Source of the DNA: Shinisaurus crocodilurus
Taxonomy: Eukaryota; Chordata; Lepidosauria; Squamata; Shinisauridae
DNA length: 64,000 nucleotides
Direction: 5' to 3'
NCBI GenBank assembly: GCA_021292165.1
Contig: CM037878.1
Coordinates: 289,154,971-289,218,970 of the forward strand
Part shown: positions 32,127 through 42,490 of the stretch, in pieces
Position numbering within the stretch: position 1 is the stretch's first letter
How the letters are laid out: each line of letters starts with the position of its first letter
Translations under genes and position numbers: made by a program
The notes under the pieces: model-generated
What the model saw: the letters and a program-made list of their open reading frames with translations, nothing else
Told to the model about the DNA's origin: nothing
Database searches by the model: none

Positions 32127-32500
32127 CACCTCCATGTGAGGCTCGGAGGGCAGCAACAGGGGAAGGGCCTTTTCTGTGGTAGCCCCCCAACTGTGGAACA
32201 AGCTCCCCCCTGAGGCCCGCCTGGCGCCAACTCTATTATCTTTTCGGCGCCAGGTTAAGACTGCCCTCTACGTTGAGGCTTTTAATAATTAAATGGTATA
32301 CAGTGGGGTGGTAAATTGGTTTAGCGGTTGTGTTTTAGTGATATTTTTAAAATTAGTTTTAAATTTTTATGTTTTTATTGTTTATATTTTTAACTGTATT
32401 TTATTGTATTTTTTAATTGATTGTTGTACACCGCCCAGAGACCTCTGGCTATTGGGCGGTATAAAAAATGAATGAATGAATGAATAAATAAATAAATAGG
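32127..32500 (+). mobile_element. L2-type LINE, 3' half (split by RTE R6)
   Basis: After the duplicated CACCTCCATGT the L2 sequence continues (GGGAAGGGCCTTTTCTGTGG, WNKLPPEARLAPTL-like coding). It ends ACCGCCCAGAGACCTCTGGC, GGGCGGTATAAAAAATG and GAATGAATAAATAAAT repeats. Confidence 0.85.
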
Positions 32501-33549
32501 GTGCTCATTTTGACCTGGGAAGCGCTGGGCATCTTCAGCCAGCCCTGGCGTGGTCCAGATGTCTTGGACTACCACTCCCACCATCCCCAAGGGCCATGCA
32601 GCTGGCTGTGGATAGTGGGACCTGTAGTCCAACACAACTGAAGGACACCAGATTGGGGAAGGCCGATTAATCAAACAGCAGATTTAAAACTAAAATGAAT
32701 TCTGCTTAGTAGAAGCAAATACAAAGATGACATGGACCATTTTCAAAGAGATGCCCGTTTGCACCATCTCTCTTGCCCAGGAGCAGCTGCATCCTCCCAG
32801 ATGGCTCCCTGTGGGACATAAATGCATGTGCTAGTGGAAAAGCAAAAAAAGAAGAAGAAGAAGGCTTTTCTTTCAAGACTGTTTTGTTTTGTTCATATGC
32901 CAACACATGCAGATTTAATCGATTTAAGATGTCTTTAACCAGGTAACTAGCCCTAATTACTCTCCAATTACAGCAGCATCGGTCCCAGGGAACCTGGAAT
33001 CAAAAGCACGGGATTGTATAAAGATCACAGTCTAAAATAAATGATTGCTACCTACAACCTCCCTTGCATTCCCCTGATATAGGACCTGCTGTCTCTTGAT
33101 TATCGCTGTTAAAGGCTTTACTCAGGAGAGTTGAGCAGAGTAGCACAGCAGTAAAAAAAAAAAAAACCAGAGGCGGAGGCAGCTGCTGAGAGTTACCAAT
33201 CCATCCAAGCCGTTCTTAATACAGGCTTTTGCTGACACAGGGTACTGTGAAAGAGAGAGAGGGTTGGGTCCGGCCAGGCTTTATTCATCACGAAGGAAAC
33301 GTGGCCAGCAATCAGCAGAAAGCAACGTCTGATTGGGAGGTTGAGGCAGCCTCTTCCGCAGGCTCAAGGGTGTAATTTATTCATTTTATTTTTTTTAAAT
33401 GACTTTAATTTCATTTGTTGTGGGGAATTACTGAGGCCTGTGCATGCCACAGGTGCAAAGATCTCTGTTTCACGATTATGATGCTTCGGCCTGTACTAAC
33501 ATTAGGGTTTTTTTTAAAAAAAAAGAGTTATTATGGTTAAGCTCTAACA
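32501..33549. other. No gene recognised
   Basis: A family C MITE at 32536-32663 and an A run at 33151 are the only features. The rest appears unique. Confidence 0.5.
32536..32663. mobile_element. Palindromic MITE, family C (copy 4)
   Basis: CTTGGACTACCACTCCCACC and CTGTAGTCCAACACAACTGA, with ATTGGGGAAGGC at the end, show the family core and the right end. The left terminus is eroded. Confidence 0.65.
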
Positions 33550-33684
33550 CAGTGTTCTCCAACCTTGGGTCCCCAGATGTTTTTGGCCTACAACTCCCAG
33601 CATGCCCCAGCCAGCGTAGCTGGCTGGGGCATGCTGGGAGTTGTAGGCCAAAAACATCTGGGGACCCAAGGTTGGAGAACACTG
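33550..33684. mobile_element. Palindromic hAT-type MITE A3 (GTGTTCTCC subfamily)
   Basis: This is a near-perfect 135-bp palindrome with ends CAGTGTTCTCC and GGAGAACACTG. The flanks are CTCTAACA and TTCTAACA, after one extra C. It is the cleanest reference copy of the subfamily together with A5. Confidence 0.82.
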
Positions 33685-34028
33685 CTTCTAACAAATACCC
33701 TTAAAACATACGGGGGTTTTGCATTTTGAGCTCAAACTGATCCGAGGATGGGCGGTGTTAAGCCTTACTGAGAATCTTCCAAGTGAAATCCAAAATAGTT
33801 ATCATGGGAAGCAACAGGGCCAGCATCAAGGGTAGGCATGGTCGGGCACCTGCCGAGGGCCCATATCCCGGTAGGGGCCACTGGAAAGAACCCCATCGAC
33901 TTGCTCCTCCTCTTCACCATTGCAGCCAGCTTGTTCACCTGCCTCTCGCTCTGGCCCAGCACTGTTGGAGAGCAATAGGAGCTGTGAGAAGGTAGACTCA
34001 CTGAGAGCAGGGCCATTGAGGGTGTCTT

Positions 34029-34800
34029 AGAATCATAGAAAAGTAGAGTTGGAAGGGGCCTACCAGGCCATCGAGTCCAACCCCCTGCTCAATGCAGGAA
34101 TCCAGGTCAAAGCATCTCTGACAGATGGCCGTCCAGCTGCACCTTGAATGCCTTCAGAGTGGGAGAGCCCACCACCTCCCTAGGGAGTTGGTTCCATTGT
34201 CTTATTGCTCTGACAGTCAGGAAATTTTTCCTGATGTTTAGGTGGAATCTAGGTTCCTGTCACTTGAGCCCATTATTCCGTGTCCTGCAAACTGGGATGA
34301 TCGAGAAGAGATTCTGGCCCTCCTCTGTGTGACAGCCCTTCAAGTACTGGAAGAGTGCGATTATATCTCCCCTCAGTCTCCTCTTCTGAAGGCTAAACAT
34401 GCCCCGTTCTTTCAGTCTCTCCTCATAGGGCCTTGTTTCCAGTCCCTTTATCATCCTTGTTGCCCTCCTCTGAACCCTCTCCAGTTTGTCTACGTCCTTC
34501 TTAAAGTGTGGTGCCCAGAACTGGACACAGTACTCAAGATGAGGCCTAACCAGTGCCGAGTAAAGGGGAATTATCACTTTACGCGATTTGGAAGCTATAC
34601 TTCTATTAATGCAGCCCAAAATAGCATTTGCCTTCTTTGCAGCCACATCGCATTGCTGGCTCATATTCAATTTGTGATCTACCACAATTCCAAGATCCTT
34701 CTCACTTGTAGTATCTTGCCCGAGGGCCCTCGAAAACCTGGACCCAGCACCAGGTAGCAGCACATTATTCAGAGCTACCACAGCCAATTTGCTCCTGACA
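34029..34800 (-). mobile_element. CR1 LINE 3' end (copy 1, longest)
   Basis: The minus-strand CR1 begins with the inverse of its ATTCTATG-type tail. It encodes the ORF2 C-terminus over 34260-34787: [20 protein letters not shown], then [24 protein letters not shown] and [20 protein letters not shown]. It is 5'-truncated, as usual for CR1. The C-terminal [14 protein letters not shown] segment is on the tail side, with frameshifts. Confidence 0.9.
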
Positions 34801-34901
34801 GATTCTCTTGCAAATGCTTCTCCTAGGAGAATTGCGTGGAGGCAAAATTGGTCATGTGAACCGCCTCCTACTGGAAAGATGTTCCAGGCCCAACATCCTT
34901 G

Positions 34902-35560
34902 GGTGGTGACATTCCAGTTATTATCTTGTATCTGACCAAGAAAGCGAGGATGGGGGTTGTGGTGGACAGCTTGGTGAACATGTCGACCCAGTGTGCGGCT
35001 GCCGTGAAAAAGGCAAATTCCATGTTGGGCATAATTAGGAAAATAATCGCAAATAAAACTGCCTCTGTCAGACCGCCCTTCTACAGATCTGTGGTGTGAC
35101 TGCGCTTGGAATACTGTGCACAGTTCTGGTCACCACACCTGAAAAAGGACATTTTTCTCCTCCTCTCACAATACTAGAACCCAGTGGGGTGATCCCATGA
35201 AGCTGATTGGTGGGAGATTCGGGACAGATCAAAGGAAGGACTTCTGTTAAACTATGGAATTCCCTTCCTCAAGATGCAGTGATGGCCACCCATTTGGACA
35301 GCTTTAAAAGGGGACTGGACAGATTCCTGGAGGAGAAAGCTACTAGTCCTGATGGCTATATGCTCCTCCAGTATCAGAGGCAGTATGCCTAGGTACACCA
35401 GTTGCTGGGGAACATGGGCAGGAGGGTGCTGTTGCACTCATGTCCTGCTTGTGAGATCCGGTGGGCAGCTGGTTGGCCACCGTGCGAACAGAATGCTGGA
35501 CAAGGTGGACCCTTGGTCTGATCCAGCAGGACTCTTAAATGTTCTTATAACTTGATGTTG
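34902..35560 (+). mobile_element. L3/CR1-like LINE 3' end (copy 1)
   Basis: The plus-strand frames encode [20 protein letters not shown], a [12 protein letters not shown] region, and then DSFKRGLDRFLEEKA. The typical end TTGGTCTGATCCAGCAGGAC and TTCTTATA follow. Several stops and frameshifts are present. This family differs from the CR1 copies by its 3' end, which lacks ATTCTATG units. Confidence 0.75.
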
Positions 35561-36227
35561 AGTTGCAGCGGAAGTCGGTTTGACCTGTCCTGCAGCCGGA
35601 TGTATAAACCTGTCCTTAGGGGCTTGAGTTTGGGAAGAATAACCGGCTACTTTCTCCTTTACCGAAATCCCATGGTAGCCAGAACAAAAATCAATGGCTA
35701 ATGCATCCTTCCGGGGAGTGTTGTGGTCTGATATTGCTGCTTTTGGGATCCAGGAATGTCTGAAAGGGAAGCCGTCGCTCGGTCGCCCTCCAAGTCAGAG
35801 CAGCTCGATTGTGGTTTCTTTTCCCTTCCTAGCCTGTCCGCTGCCAGCTCCTGCCACACGTAATGGATGGCTCACGTGCCGGGCAAATCAATACGTCTCC
35901 TTCCTTTGTGGCACAACCTGTCAAAGGGGCCATAAAAGAGATGTGAGGGTGGGTGCGGGGGCTTGCCCTGCAAATTGATTAATCAGCTAATGTTCACAAA
36001 GTGCTTTGAAATATATATCTCCCCCCCACCCTCCCCGAAGGGGCTGTGCAAGTTTTTAACAGCAGTAAAGCCATTAGGGAAAGTGTTTCCCCCTGTACCA
36101 AGGCAAGAAATCCAATTTCAGAGAGATGCAAATTCCAGCAGATGGAGTGGGTGGGATGCTTGCTTGCGTTTCTTGAATGTGTCGCATTCATCACTTACAC
36201 GGAGAGATGGGCGGCGGCGGGGGGGGG
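35561..36227. other. No recognised feature
   Basis: Mixed unique sequence with no conserved frame or repeat identified. Confidence 0.5.
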
Positions 36228-36328
36228 GTACACTTTGGCCTGTACCTGCTTTTCATGCAGAAGGTCCCACGTTCAGCCCAAGGCATCTCTCGTTAAAAGG
36301 AGCAGGGAACAGCGGCTGGAGAAGACCT
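36228..36328 (+). mobile_element. Second tRNA-like SINE family (T), fragment
   Basis: CTGCTTTTCATGCAGAAGGT and the diverged box B CCCACGTTCAGCCCAAGGC mark the head. The body runs into the duplicated segment at 36329. Confidence 0.55.
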
Positions 36329-37012
36329 CTTCCCGAGGCCTCTGGAGAACTGCTAGCAGCCAAGAGTAGGCTGCACTGGTGGGCTGGATGCACCTCCGTA
36401 TTTAAAACAGATGTTATTTCTGTGCCAGTGCTCAAAATCAGGGGCGGTGCTAGGTCCCGAAAAGATCAGGGGCTCAGGCCCCACAGGACCCCACCGGAAA
36501 AGCACACATTTGCATATGTTAATTTACATATGCTCTAAACTTTCTCTCTCTCTCTCTCTCTGTGCATCTTGAAGGGAGCCTGCCTCCTAAGGACACCCTT
36601 ATTTGTAAAAAGGAATGTATGGACAGGGGAGAGGAGGGCATTTGATTTCAGAAAAAACAAACAACCCTCAGGCGGAAAGGGGGGAAGCAGGAGGTGAAGC
36701 ACATGTGGGCCAAAAGCCAGCTCATCCAGGGGGATCCGATGCAACGGAGATCCTCAGGGCCCCTGTAGCTTTATTTCAGCAAGTGCCACTAGACAGCAGG
36801 GCAGTGAGGCGGATGGCCTGAGGCCTCCCAGTGATTCGGGGCTCCAAATGAAAGATGGGGGGCCCCTGCCCTAAGGGGCCGCCCCCTAACACCGCCTCTG
36901 CATCTTCCTGAGGCCTCTGGAGAGCCGCCACCAGCCAAGAGTAGACTGGACTGGGCCGGGTGGACCTCCATATTTAAAACAAGAGGTTATTTCCATGCCG
37001 ATGCTCCAAATG
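36329..37012 (+). repeat. Duplicated 110-base segment flanking hAT element B3
   Basis: 36329-36438 (CCCGAGGCCTCTGGAGAACT ... TATTTAAAACAGATGTTATT) and 36904-37012 (CCTGAGGCCTCTGGAGAGCC ... TATTTAAAACAAGAGGTTAT) align along their length with moderate divergence. B3 lies exactly between them. Confidence 0.7.
36439..36900 (+). mobile_element. hAT-type element, family B (copy B3)
   Basis: This 462-bp copy has ends CAGGGGCGGTGCTAGGTCCC and CCTAACACCGCCTCTG and is the most intact uninterrupted copy. A CT repeat lies at 36541-36561. It is flanked by two copies of a 110-base segment. Confidence 0.75.
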
Positions 37013-37017
37013 CAAAC

Positions 37018-37240
37018 AACGGCTCACCGGCAGAGCAACAGCTTTGCGTGCAGAAGGTTCCAGGTTCAATCCCCGGCAGGCTCCAGTTCAAAGGAATAGG
37101 CAGTTGTGTGTGTGTGTGTGTGTGTGTGTGTAGACCACTTTCCACTGAGACCCTGGGGAGCCGCTCCTAGTCGAGTAGGCCATACTAGCCTAGATGGGCA
37201 AGTAGTATCACCTGGAATAAGGCCGCTTTCTGTGTTCCAA
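37018..37240 (+). mobile_element. Second tRNA-like SINE family (T), copy with GT repeat
   Basis: CGGCTCACCGGCAGAGCAAC, TTTGCGTGCAGAAGGTTCC and box B AGGTTCAATCCCCGGCA are present. A GT microsatellite (37104-37131) interrupts the body. The segment ACCCTGGGGAGCCGCTCC follows. Confidence 0.65.
37104..37131. repeat. (GT)n microsatellite
   Basis: Fourteen GT units are inserted in a family T SINE. Confidence 0.9.
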
Positions 37241-39593
37241 AACTTCACTGTGATGGGGGATGAACAGCTCAAGCAGCGACGTTGAACCTCCTTCAGCCCG
37301 AGGGCCAAATAATTCAATGTTGGAGAAGCTCTCGGTTCGGTTCGGGGCTGCATTCCAGCGGTGGGCGGGGCTGAGGGCAAAGCGGGTGGAGCCAAAGGCC
37401 GATGGGCGGGGCTAAACTGCCAGCCTATTTCCCCTTAAAACTCTTTCTGCCACTAACTAAGACTTAGGGAAGGCATTTCAGCATTTTAGAAGGGGGGGGG
37501 GGTTTGCGTGCAAAAGCTGTGAAACCACCAAATGATTGACAGTTGGGGGAAACGGGGTGGGGGGGTGGGAGCAGGGGAAAGGGGGCGCCCGCACCCTTGG
37601 GCTGGAGGTACGTGAAATGGCCCGGAGAGGGTTGCTTTGCTGGTGTTTGCCCCTTGACTTGCTGTTCGTTCCGGGGCTCAGCTGAGCCCTGAACCGGGCA
37701 TGCTCTCAGCGGCTCCCGAAGCACGAGGTTGGGAGCAGCCGGGGTACACGGGCAGAGGTATTTCCTCCTTTCCTTTCGCTCTTTCTGGGCTGAGAGCTCG
37801 CACACAGGTGCAAGAGAGACAGACAGAGAGAGAGAGAAAGAAGGTTTGGTGGCAGAGACTAGACCAGAGCTGATCAGTGATTGGAACTGAGATCCGATAC
37901 CAAGAGGAACAAGACAACTGTTTAGAAGGGGGAATGTGTTCGAAGGGGGAATTTTGGCAGATGCAGCTTCTCTGACAACTGCATGACAAGCTGCACCTCT
38001 TGAAATCTCCTCTCCTGCAACAATATGAAAGGTTTGGCACTCCTGTCCTCCTGGGACTTTGCTTGTCCTGTCACCAACGTTGAAGCAAGATTCAGCGGGA
38101 CCTCTGGTCAGCTTCTGTCCATGGAATGGGTGGGGGACGCCATCTTGTCCTTTGCCTCAGGCAGTAAAATGTCTTGGGACGGCCCTGTGTAGAGTACAGA
38201 TGCGGCAAAGGGGGGGGGTGTCATATATTTTTGGCGCCTGACAATGGCTTCTGAAGCGGGGAGGCTGGACTCAAGCAGAAGAGCTCAGGGACAAGAGCCA
38301 AAAGCATGTTTACAAGCAAAACAGCTTGGTTTCCTGTGGACCCTTAAAGAGTAACACATGTATTGTGTGCTATAAACTTTCATGGCCCAAAGCCTACTTC
38401 AGTGTTTATCAGGAGGCTCTGAGGGAATGAAGAACTTATTCCACTCTGGTAAACTGAGCCAGAATCTGTCTTATTTGGTGAATTGAGCTATAATTACCTT
38501 ATTTGCTTGTGTGCGCACGTTCAGCCTGGATTTTTTGCTTTGCTCTAGAACTTGAACTTTTGAGGAAGTTTCCTGACACCGTTTTATGCTTGTCAGAAAA
38601 CATAAATGGCTCCTGTCTCGTTCAGCATTGAAGGACAGCTGCTGGAAACGCTCTTGCTTTAATCCAAGACGTACTCCCGGGGAGCCGACTGGCATATTTG
38701 CTGTCTACATTATTTACACGGAATGCTTCCGATTAAGATCAGAAGTGACAAGGCCAGAAACAGAGAAGGGAGTATTTTCCCCAAGCTCAGCTTTCTTTTG
38801 CAAGTAGGCACAAGCCTGGGAAAGTCCTGGATCGTTCTCCCCATCTTATGATGGGACGGTCAGGATGGCTTCTTGACCTGTTCGAAGAATCTGCGGGGGA
38901 AAAACAGATTCCCCCGGGGGGGGGGGGCGGGGGAGTTTGTTAAGAGATGTAAGAGGTTTTAACTTGATGCGGCAAGAACTTGCTTGCTGAACCCTGAGAG
39001 AGTTAGGAGACAGACATCAGCGATTCGTATCTTAGATCTGATCATATTTGATGCTGGCGTAAGAGTTTTGCCCTTGACATGATCGGTGAGCCAGATATGC
39101 AGAACTTCAAGGAACTTGGGTGAGGGCCAGGAAGTCATTTTAGCCATCCCTACCGGTAGGGAGGGAGCCCTGGATTTTGTTTGGAAGAAATGGCCGGAGG
39201 GGAAAGGGCAAAGTCGCCCCTTCTCCACCTGTTCCAATCACATTTATCAAGGCACAGAATTGCACTTCAGTTACAAAGCCAACCTCCGACGTTTCTATCT
39301 CCCATCTCGCTTCAACTGGTTTGGCCTTAAAAGTAAACCTTTTCAGTCATGTTAGAAGCAAGACGTGTGTTGCCCTCAAGTGAGGTCACTGCCTCACCAC
39401 CATCCCCCAAGACCTGCTTGTGCACCCGTCAGTGCTCGGCACGCGCCTCTTGATTGCAAGGAGCACGGGTTATTTAATTTTGCAAGGCATACTTTCGGAA
39501 TCACTGGCCTACCCGCACGCGCCTAAAAAAAAGGAGCCAATTAACTCTTACTTTGAACTGAGCTAGCGTTCCATAAAAACACATTCTAGAAAA
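37241..39593. other. Long stretch without recognised gene
   Basis: Homopurine runs occur at 37490-37570 and 37815-37845. TTGAACCTCCTTCAGCCCGA at 37283 and the related TTCAACCTCTTTCGGCCTGA at 50155, each followed by GAGGGCCAAAT, are copies of an unnamed repeat (about 37280-37530 and 50150-50400). No host exon was detected. Confidence 0.5.
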
Positions 39594-39703
39594 CAGGGGC
39601 GGTGCTAGGTACCGAAAAGATCCAGGGGGCTCAGGCCCACAGGACAAAAAAAACAAAAACAAAAAAGCACAAATTTGTATGTTAATTTACATATGCTCTA
39701 AAG

Positions 39704-39809
39704 CAGTGTTCTCCAACCTTGGGCCCCCAGATGTTTTTGGCCTACTGGCTGGGGCATGCTGGGAGTTGTAGGCCAAAAACACCTGGGGACCCAAAGTTGG
39801 AGAACACTG
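39704..39809. mobile_element. Palindromic hAT-type MITE A4, nested in element B4
   Basis: The ends are CAGTGTTCTCC and GAACACTG. The flanking octamers CTCTAAAG and TTCTAAAG differ at one base. The left arm is internally deleted. It is inserted into hAT-type element B4 and so is younger than it. Confidence 0.8.
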
Positions 39810-39949
39810 TTCTAAAGTCTCTCTCTCTGTGTGCTTGTCTTTAAAGGATCCTTTCTCCAAAGGACACCCTTACTTGTACAAAGGGATATATGGACAGGGG
39901 AGAGGAGGGCATTAAGGAAAAAAAAAACTCAGGCAGAAAGATTCGTGGA

Positions 39950-40743
39950 TGAATTCCCGTTTAAAGCGATTTCAACAAAATTCAAAGAACTCTCACTGAA
40001 AATAATACAGAAATGGCACTGGACTCCTCACAAAATATCTCATATTAATAAAAACTACTCTCCCCTATGCTGGAGAGCCTGTGGAGAAATCGGATCACAC
40101 AAACATATGTGGTGGTCCTGCAAGCAAGTATCCCGCTTCTGGACAATAGTTTTCAAAGAAATATCTAAAATTGTAGGGACAGAGATAACTAAAACTCCAG
40201 AATTAGCAATATTAAACATTTTTCAAAGAGATAATAAAAACTTATTATACAAGAACCTAATAAGATTTCTATTACAAGCTGCTAAATTACTAATAGCAAG
40301 AGGATGGAAAGATGCCAAAGGGCTAACCATCAATCACTGGTATAATGTGGTATGGGAAATTGCATTAATTGAAAAACTAACTCAAAAATTGAGAATTGCA
40401 GGGGGGGAAAAGAAAACAAACTCTTTTGAAGCAGAATGGTGGCCTTTTATCCAATTTTCATACAGAACATCTACAACAAAAATACCTCAAGCCTTCCAGT
40501 ACATTTGGATGCAATAAACTTACAAATATCCACCTATCACACAACTGACTACTTTATGGCCGAAAAAGACTCCGGAAAAGGTGCCCAGCCAGATTGTTCC
40601 TTTGAATGTTGGTTCGGGGGGGGGGGGATTTACTTTGTGCTGATCTAATACAATTTCTGTAATGGATTAGATGTTTAGTTGGTTGTTCGGTTGTTTTGTA
40701 TATGTTAAAATTCAAATAAACAAATTTAAAAAAAAAAAAAAAA
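39950..40743 (+). mobile_element. 5'-truncated L1 LINE with poly(A) and target duplication
   Basis: A 794-base L1 3' end is flanked by a perfect 15-bp duplication AGAAAGATTCGTGGA at 39935-39949 and 40744-40758. It ends in an A tail at about 40727-40743. The frame to 40517 encodes the ORF2 C-terminus, including PLCWRACGEIGSHKHMWW, the Cys-His motif typical of L1 ORF2. It sits inside hAT-type element B4 and so is younger than it. Confidence 0.88.
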
Positions 40744-41033
40744 AGAAAGATTCGTGGAGGGGCAGCAGGAGGTGAAGCACAAGTGGGCAAAAAGCCAGCT
40801 CATCCAGGGGGATCAGATGCAACAGAGATCCTCAGGGCCCCTGCCCCTTTATTTCAGCAGGTGCCTGTGAACAGCAGGGTGTTGGGGCAGAGGGCCTCCC
40901 AGGGATTCAGGGCTCCAAATGAAAGATTCGGGGCTCCAGCCCTAGTGGGCCACCCCAAACACCGCCTCTGCTTGAAGAGGAGGCACAGTATTGGTATGTG
41001 TTGTTGTTTTTGTTGTTATATGATTAATCTTTT

Positions 41034-41062
41034 ATCATCATCATCATCATCATCATCATCAT
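41034..41062. repeat. (ATC)n microsatellite
   Basis: About nine ATC units precede a LINE fragment. They may descend from a LINE repeat tail. Confidence 0.88.
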
Positions 41063-41084
41063 TTAGTGTCATCATCAATTCTTT

Positions 41085-41395
41085 ATTGCAGTCAATAGAC
41101 CATTCACACAATATAATACATACATACAATACAACTAGTTAATTGAACACATGAGAGTGAGAAATCAAATATAATCTAGTGGAGATAGCCTGGTTCAGAA
41201 ATTTGGCCACTTGTTCAGTGACCAACTTATCAGAGCTGCTCGGTAATAAAGTTATTAAAAATTCTGTACCCATAGGGTGCCCAGGGAAAGACCGTAAAAT
41301 GGGATAAATCAGATCATTCCTGGCCCTGTGATAAAAGCTACAAAACAATAGGACATGCTGTATAGATTCCACCTCAGAGTCCATCATCATCCTTT
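41085..41395 (-). mobile_element. LINE C-terminal fragment, clade uncertain
   Basis: A minus-strand frame (41139-41390) reads ESIQHVLLFCSFYHRARNDL, followed by an FPGHP stretch and AKFLNQA. This is an HVLLxCxFYxxxR-type Cys-His region typical of the end of some LINE RT proteins. It is bordered on both sides by CATCATC repeats plus TTTAGTG, which may be the target duplication. It is distinct from the RTE and L1 copies in this window. Confidence 0.55.
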
Positions 41396-41467
41396 AGTGA
41401 ATCACATTGTTTCCCCAGAGAATCCCCCTGCTCAGTATAGGCTCTGCACGGACAGGGTGCGAACACA

Positions 41468-41640
41468 ACATCCCTGACAGATGGCATTCCAGCCCCTTAA
41501 ATACCTCCTGCGCAGGAGAAGCTACCACCTCCAAGGCAATTTATTCCACTGTCAAACAGCCCTCATAGTTAGGAAGTTTTTCCTAATGTTTAGCCGAAAT
41601 CTGCTTCCCTGTGACTTCTACGTGTTGGTTCTGGTCCTGC
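41468..41640 (-). mobile_element. Degenerate CR1 LINE 3' fragment
   Basis: This is recognised by the inverse CR1 landmarks CCTGACAGATGGCATTCCAG and TTAGGAAGTTTTTCCTAATG, which also occur in the better CR1 copies. The terminal tail units are lost and the divergence is higher, so it is an older insertion. Confidence 0.65.
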
Positions 41641-42151
41641 CCCCCCGGGAGCAACAGAGAACAAGTCTGCGCCATCTTCTGCATGACAGGCTTGACAGCC
41701 TTTCAGCAGTTGTTGTTCTTATTTTTTATTATTATTATTTTAGTTGGAACCACCAGTGTCCATGAGAACTGGTGTCTTGTAGGGTCTCAGGGTGCGCTGT
41801 GCGTGCGGCAGGAAGTTCTCCTGCCTCCCTTACAAACTCTCCTGGTGGCATCGGGCAAGCCACCGTTTCACACAGCCTCTGCCTGCAACACGGGGATAAT
41901 AAATACTGGCCTACCTTTCAGGGTTGCTATCAGCATTCATGAGATGACGTTAGGCAGAACACTTACTTCTAAAAAGTGTTGTATAAATGCTGTGTATTAA
42001 TACCCTTATTGTTGTCTGGGATGCTTTGCAAAGTAACTAAGCCCGTGAGGAGCTTACAATCTAACTTCCAACAGAAGAAAGAGAGTGGAGGAGAAGGCAA
42101 ACGGTAACTAGAGGAATGTGAGCAGATTCAAATATGCAGCCCTCCACCTAG

Positions 42152-42279
42152 GATCATAGAGTTGGAAGGGGCCTACAAGGCCATCGAGTCCAACCCCCTG
42201 CTCAATGCAGGAAACTAGAGGAGGAGTCTCCCATCCAAGTAATAACCAGGCCTGACCCTGCTTAGCTGTCCACACTCTG
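42152..42279 (-). mobile_element. 5S-derived SINE (copy V2)
   Basis: The minus-strand copy reads, inversely, GGATCATAGAGTTGGAAGGG, then GTCTCCCATCCAAGTAATAA and CCTGACCCTGCTTAGCTGTC. The 5' end is truncated within the 5S part. Confidence 0.8.
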
Positions 42280-42292
42280 TATTGTCCCCTGG

Positions 42293-42490
42293 GGAGGGGC
42301 CATAGCTCAGTGGCAAAGTACCTGCTTTGCATGCAGGATGCCCTCGGTTCAACCCCTTGCATCTCCCATGGTCACGCTGAAAAACTTTCTCTGAGGTGGA
42401 ACAGCAAGAAACTGGTTGTTACCCTCCTCTAGTTTCTGCATTCAACTCGATGGCCTTGTGGCCCCTTCCAACTCTACTATTCTAAGATTC
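42293..42490 (+). mobile_element. Second tRNA-like SINE family (T), best-preserved head
   Basis: Box A CATAGCTCAGTGGCAAAG and box B CCCTCGGTTCAACCCCTTG look close to tRNA consensus. The 3' part ends with the CR1-like GATGGCCTTGTGGCCCCTTC and ATTCTAAGATTCTAAG units. Confidence 0.65.

Larger units (their letters stand above)
39594..40970 (+). mobile_element. hAT-type element, family B (copy B4), with MITE and L1 inside
   Basis: The ends are CAGGGGCGGTGCTAGGTACC and AAACACCGCCTCTG. MITE A4 (39704-39809) and an L1 (39950-40743) are nested, each with its own target duplication. Confidence 0.75.
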
